A stretch of DNA of 64,000 nucleotides, taken from positions 197,628 to 261,627 of the forward strand of contig JAEZGN010000007.1 in the NCBI GenBank assembly GCA_023437305.1, written 5' to 3'. This document shows, in pieces, positions 62,032 through 64,000 of the stretch (position 1 is the stretch's first letter; every line of letters starts with the position of its first letter). Source of the DNA: Bacteroidota bacterium. Lineage in GTDB: Bacteria; Bacteroidota; Bacteroidia; Bacteroidales; Dysgonomonadaceae. Made by a program: the position numbers and the translations under genes. The notes under the pieces were generated by a model that saw only the letters and a program-made list of their open reading frames with translations, ran no database searches and had not been told where the DNA came from.

Positions 62032-63096
62032 ATGATTGATGTTAATGCTCACATATTATTAATTTATACAGGAGGTACAATCGGGATGGTCGAAAATCCT
62101 GCTACGGGTTCTTTGGAGCCCTTCGACTTTGCTCATCTGAACAATCATATACCTGAACTTCAGCGTTTCAAGTTTCATGTAGATCATATTGTTTTCGATC
62201 CTGTTATAGATTCTTCGGAGATTACACCCGAGCATTGGAAAAAGATGGTTCACATCATCGAAGATAATTATGATAATTACGATGGGTTTGTTGTGCTGCA
62301 TGGTACCGATACGATGGCATATACAGCATCGGCTCTCAGCTTTATGCTCGAAAACTTGCATAAGCCTGTAGTGCTTACCGGTGCTCAGCTGCCTATCGGT
62401 AAATTGAGAACAGATGCAAAGGAAAATTTGATTACCGCCTTGGAAATAGCCGCCGATAAGAATCAGTTAGGCTATCCAATTGTTCCCGAAGTATGTGTTT
62501 TCTTCCAGAATGATTTGCTTCGTGGGAATAGGAGTACCAAAGTAAATGCAGATAATTTTAATGCATTTAAGTCTTACAATTATCCTAATTTAGGTAAATC
62601 TGGTATTCAGATAAGGTACGAGAGGAAGGCTATCCATACACCCGACTATGAAAAGAAAACGATCTTCCATTATCGATTAGATAATAGGATAGCTTCATTA
62701 AAGTTGTTTCCGGGAATTGACAAACAAACCGTTGAAGCAATCTTGACATTGAAGAATATAAGAGCAGTGATTCTTGAGACCTATGGTTCGGGAAATGCTC
62801 CTCTATCTCCTTGGTTTCTTGATCTTATCCGCGAAACGGTGAAGCGGGGAGTTATTATAGTCAATATATCCCAATGTGAAATTGGGCTTGTAAATATGCA
62901 GCGTTACGAGACCGGGCGCGAGCTTTTGCGCGCAGGTGTTATCAGTGGTTTTGACGCTACATTCGAAGCCGCTTTAGCTAAGCTGATGTTTCTTATCGGG
63001 CATAAGTACGATAAAGAAGACATAAAGATACGAATGCGTGTGCCTCTAATAGGAGAAATTACAAGACCCGAAGACAGAGACAATGAAACAATATGA
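62032..63096 (+). CDS. ansA: Type I L-asparaginase
   Basis: This 354-residue enzyme shows both threonine sites, LIYTGGTIGM and VLHGTDTMAYTA, and the conserved lysine region GAQLPIGKLRTDAKENLITA. No signal peptide is present, so it is the cytoplasmic type. It hydrolyses asparagine to aspartate and ammonia. It overlaps the next gene by 14 nt. Confidence 0.94.
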   Translation: MIDVNAHILLIYTGGTIGMVENPATGSLEPFDFAHLNNHIPELQRFKFHVDHIVFDPVIDSSEITPEHWKKMVHIIEDNYDNYDGFVVLHGTDTMAYTASALSFMLENLHKPVVLTGAQLPIGKLRTDAKENLITALEIAADKNQLGYPIVPEVCVFFQNDLLRGNRSTKVNADNFNAFKSYNYPNLGKSGIQIRYERKAIHTPDYEKKTIFHYRLDNRIASLKLFPGIDKQTVEAILTLKNIRAVILETYGSGNAPLSPWFLDLIRETVKRGVIIVNISQCEIGLVNMQRYETGRELLRAGVISGFDATFEAALAKLMFLIGHKYDKEDIKIRMRVPLIGEITRPEDRDNETI

Positions 63097-63562
63097 AAAT
63101 TTGCAGGTATTAGCTGAGAAAGCGAAACCTCTGTTTCTTCAATATTATAAAAAGAATAAAAAGCGTCTTGGCAAAATGGATACTATTGTGCAGCAATTGC
63201 ATGATGAAGTATCCGAAAAGATTGACTGCCTGACGTGTGCCAATTGTTGCCGGAGTTTGGGGCCGGCTATCTACGATAAGGATATTGAGCGGATGGCAAA
63301 GGCGCTTCGCATAAAACCGTCGGAGGTTGTTTCTTCTTATTTACGGATAGATGAAGATGGCGATTATGTATTCAAATCTATGCCTTGTCCTTTTCTTATG
63401 GACGATAATTATTGTTCGATATACGAATCTCGACCGAAAGCTTGTCGGGAATATCCTCATACGGATCGGAAAAATTTTGAGCAGATTTATAAATTAACTG
63501 TTAAAAATACGAGTACTTGCCCAATTGCATACGAGGTTCTTTGTAAATTAATGGACAAGTGA
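63083..63562 (+). CDS. YkgJ-family cysteine-cluster protein
   Basis: This 159-residue protein has the cysteine pattern CLTCANCCRSLGPAI, MPCPFLMDDNYCSIYESRP and KACREYP, matching the YkgJ/CxxCxxCC family, thought to bind iron-sulfur or zinc. Its function is unknown. It starts inside the end of ansA (14-nt overlap), indicating translational coupling. It is the last gene before the rRNA promoter region. Confidence 0.88.
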   Translation: MKQYENLQVLAEKAKPLFLQYYKKNKKRLGKMDTIVQQLHDEVSEKIDCLTCANCCRSLGPAIYDKDIERMAKALRIKPSEVVSSYLRIDEDGDYVFKSMPCPFLMDDNYCSIYESRPKACREYPHTDRKNFEQIYKLTVKNTSTCPIAYEVLCKLMDK

Positions 63563-63665
63563 TGTGCTTTTCTAAATTTAATCAATTACTCCTTTTCCGT
63601 GTCCCTTCTTCTTTTCCCTATAAATTCTTCAAAAAATATTCGAAGGAAAATATGTTTAACAACAG

Positions 63666-63697
63666 TTTGCAAATAAGGTATATAGGTATTAACTTTG
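63666..63697 (+). promoter_or_regulatory. rRNA operon promoter P1
   Basis: TTTG (63666-63669), 20-nt spacer, TAACTTTG (63690-63697). It has exact Bacteroidetes consensus boxes and is the first of two in tandem. Confidence 0.7.
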
Positions 63698-63738
63698 TAT
63701 TTCTGGGCAAAAATATTTTAAAATTATTTGGTAAAAGA

Positions 63739-63770
63739 TTTGGAGTGTAATGAAAAGGTTATTACTTTTG
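63739..63770 (+). promoter_or_regulatory. rRNA operon promoter P2
   Basis: TTTG (63739-63742), 20-nt spacer, TACTTTTG (63763-63770), followed by GCACCC-like bases. It lies 73 bp after P1 with identical geometry. Confidence 0.75.
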
Positions 63771-64000
63771 CACCCGCTTTACCGATAGAGCCGGCGGGTT
63801 TTCGAGAGCGAGTTTTGGCAACAGACAAGATTTTGAGCTAGGGACTCGGGCGGTGAAAAAGGGGAAAGCGACAAGAACGATCTTTGAAATTTTGACAACA
63901 TATGAGTGTAGTACACTAGCACTTTTGTGCTAAAAAATATTATACCGTCAATTTACTTAATAAGTGAATCGATCAGGACAGGATCACGAAAGACTTAAAA
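63771..64000 (+). promoter_or_regulatory. rRNA operon leader with boxA-like antitermination site
   Basis: This 230-nt GC-richer stretch has no gene. GATCTTTGAAAT (63879-63890) resembles the boxA of ribosomal antitermination. Two small hairpins follow: AGTGTA/TACACT (63905-63917) and TAGCAC/GTGCTA (63917-63932). The 16S gene itself is not in the window and probably starts shortly after it. Confidence 0.65.

Noticed and set aside
63559..63750. 63-codon open frame after the YkgJ-like gene
   Set aside because: It overlaps the rRNA promoter P1, is Phe/Lys-rich as AT-rich DNA tends to be, and has no family motif.
1..64000. tRNA genes, CRISPR arrays, prophage or conjugative genes
   Set aside because: I looked for tRNA-like cloverleaf ends, regularly spaced repeats and transposase, integrase or phage motifs and saw none. 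A covariance-model search would be needed to exclude tRNAs formally.

Overview
The window is chromosomal DNA from a member of the Bacteroidales; a Dysgonomonas-like genus is my best guess, at low confidence. The evidence is: low GC; many promoters of the Bacteroidetes form (TTTG or TTG, about 19-20 nt, then TAnnTTTG); a TonB receptor with a carboxypeptidase-like N-terminal domain; NigD-, GldD- and BT_3928-type proteins; an LpxC-FabZ fusion; and a Nuo complex without NuoEFG. I saw no phage, transposase, CRISPR array or tRNA. Almost everything reads as core genome, so most of the interest lies in regulatory DNA and in unusual protein architectures.

Layout. 1-5.4 kb (minus): the 5' part of a GH2 glycosidase, then a siderophore-type TonB receptor with a PepSY membrane protein. 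5.4-13.5 kb (mostly minus): comF-recX, a DJ-1/PfpI protein divergent from a frameshifted HxlR regulator, prmC, hflX, a GH92 mannosidase, rplS and a PAP2 phosphatase. 13.7-19 kb (plus): a wall-recycling cluster made of a GH3/beta-lactamase fusion, an unknown acidic protein and a VanX-like dipeptidase with overlapping ends, then a secreted unknown. 19.2-26.6 kb (minus): pssA-psd, prs, a GH13 amylase, a patatin, rng, a 30-residue basic AURKAIP1/COX24-type protein and HU. 26.8-28.8 kb: mutY and a GT2.

29.0-39.3 kb (plus): one nuo operon, nuoA-B-CD-H-I-J-K-L-M-N, starting from a clear promoter with a potentially structured leader and ending at a strong hairpin. 39.4-43.4 kb: an ExbB/ExbD pair, an ECF sigma factor followed by a membrane-anchored beta-barrel protein, and a NigD-like lipoprotein. 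43.4-51.8 kb: a small MscS channel, a DUF2975/XRE pair behind a 24-bp perfect palindrome, ssb, gldD, a GT39-like enzyme, a lipoprotein, a solitary long ExbD, an LtaS-like sulfatase and a DUF4251 lipoprotein. 52-57 kb: lpxD-lpxC/fabZ-lpxA (lipid A) and typA. 57.4-63.6 kb: a DUF1599 protein, a BT_3928-type protein, tpiA, a SPOR protein, folE, a TatD hydrolase, type I asparaginase and a YkgJ cysteine-cluster protein. 63.6-64 kb: tandem promoters and a boxA-like leader that almost certainly drive an rRNA operon beginning just beyond the window.

Candidates for something undescribed are: the three-stem leader of nuo; the palindrome over the DUF2975/XRE promoter; the paired ATACGTAAA boxes at the broken hxlR locus; a perfect inverted repeat over the TonB-receptor promoter; the hairpin in the rng leader; a dispersed GTGACA/TGTCAC intergenic element present twice; and an anti-sigma-position protein with both an inner-membrane helix and a predicted outer-membrane barrel.
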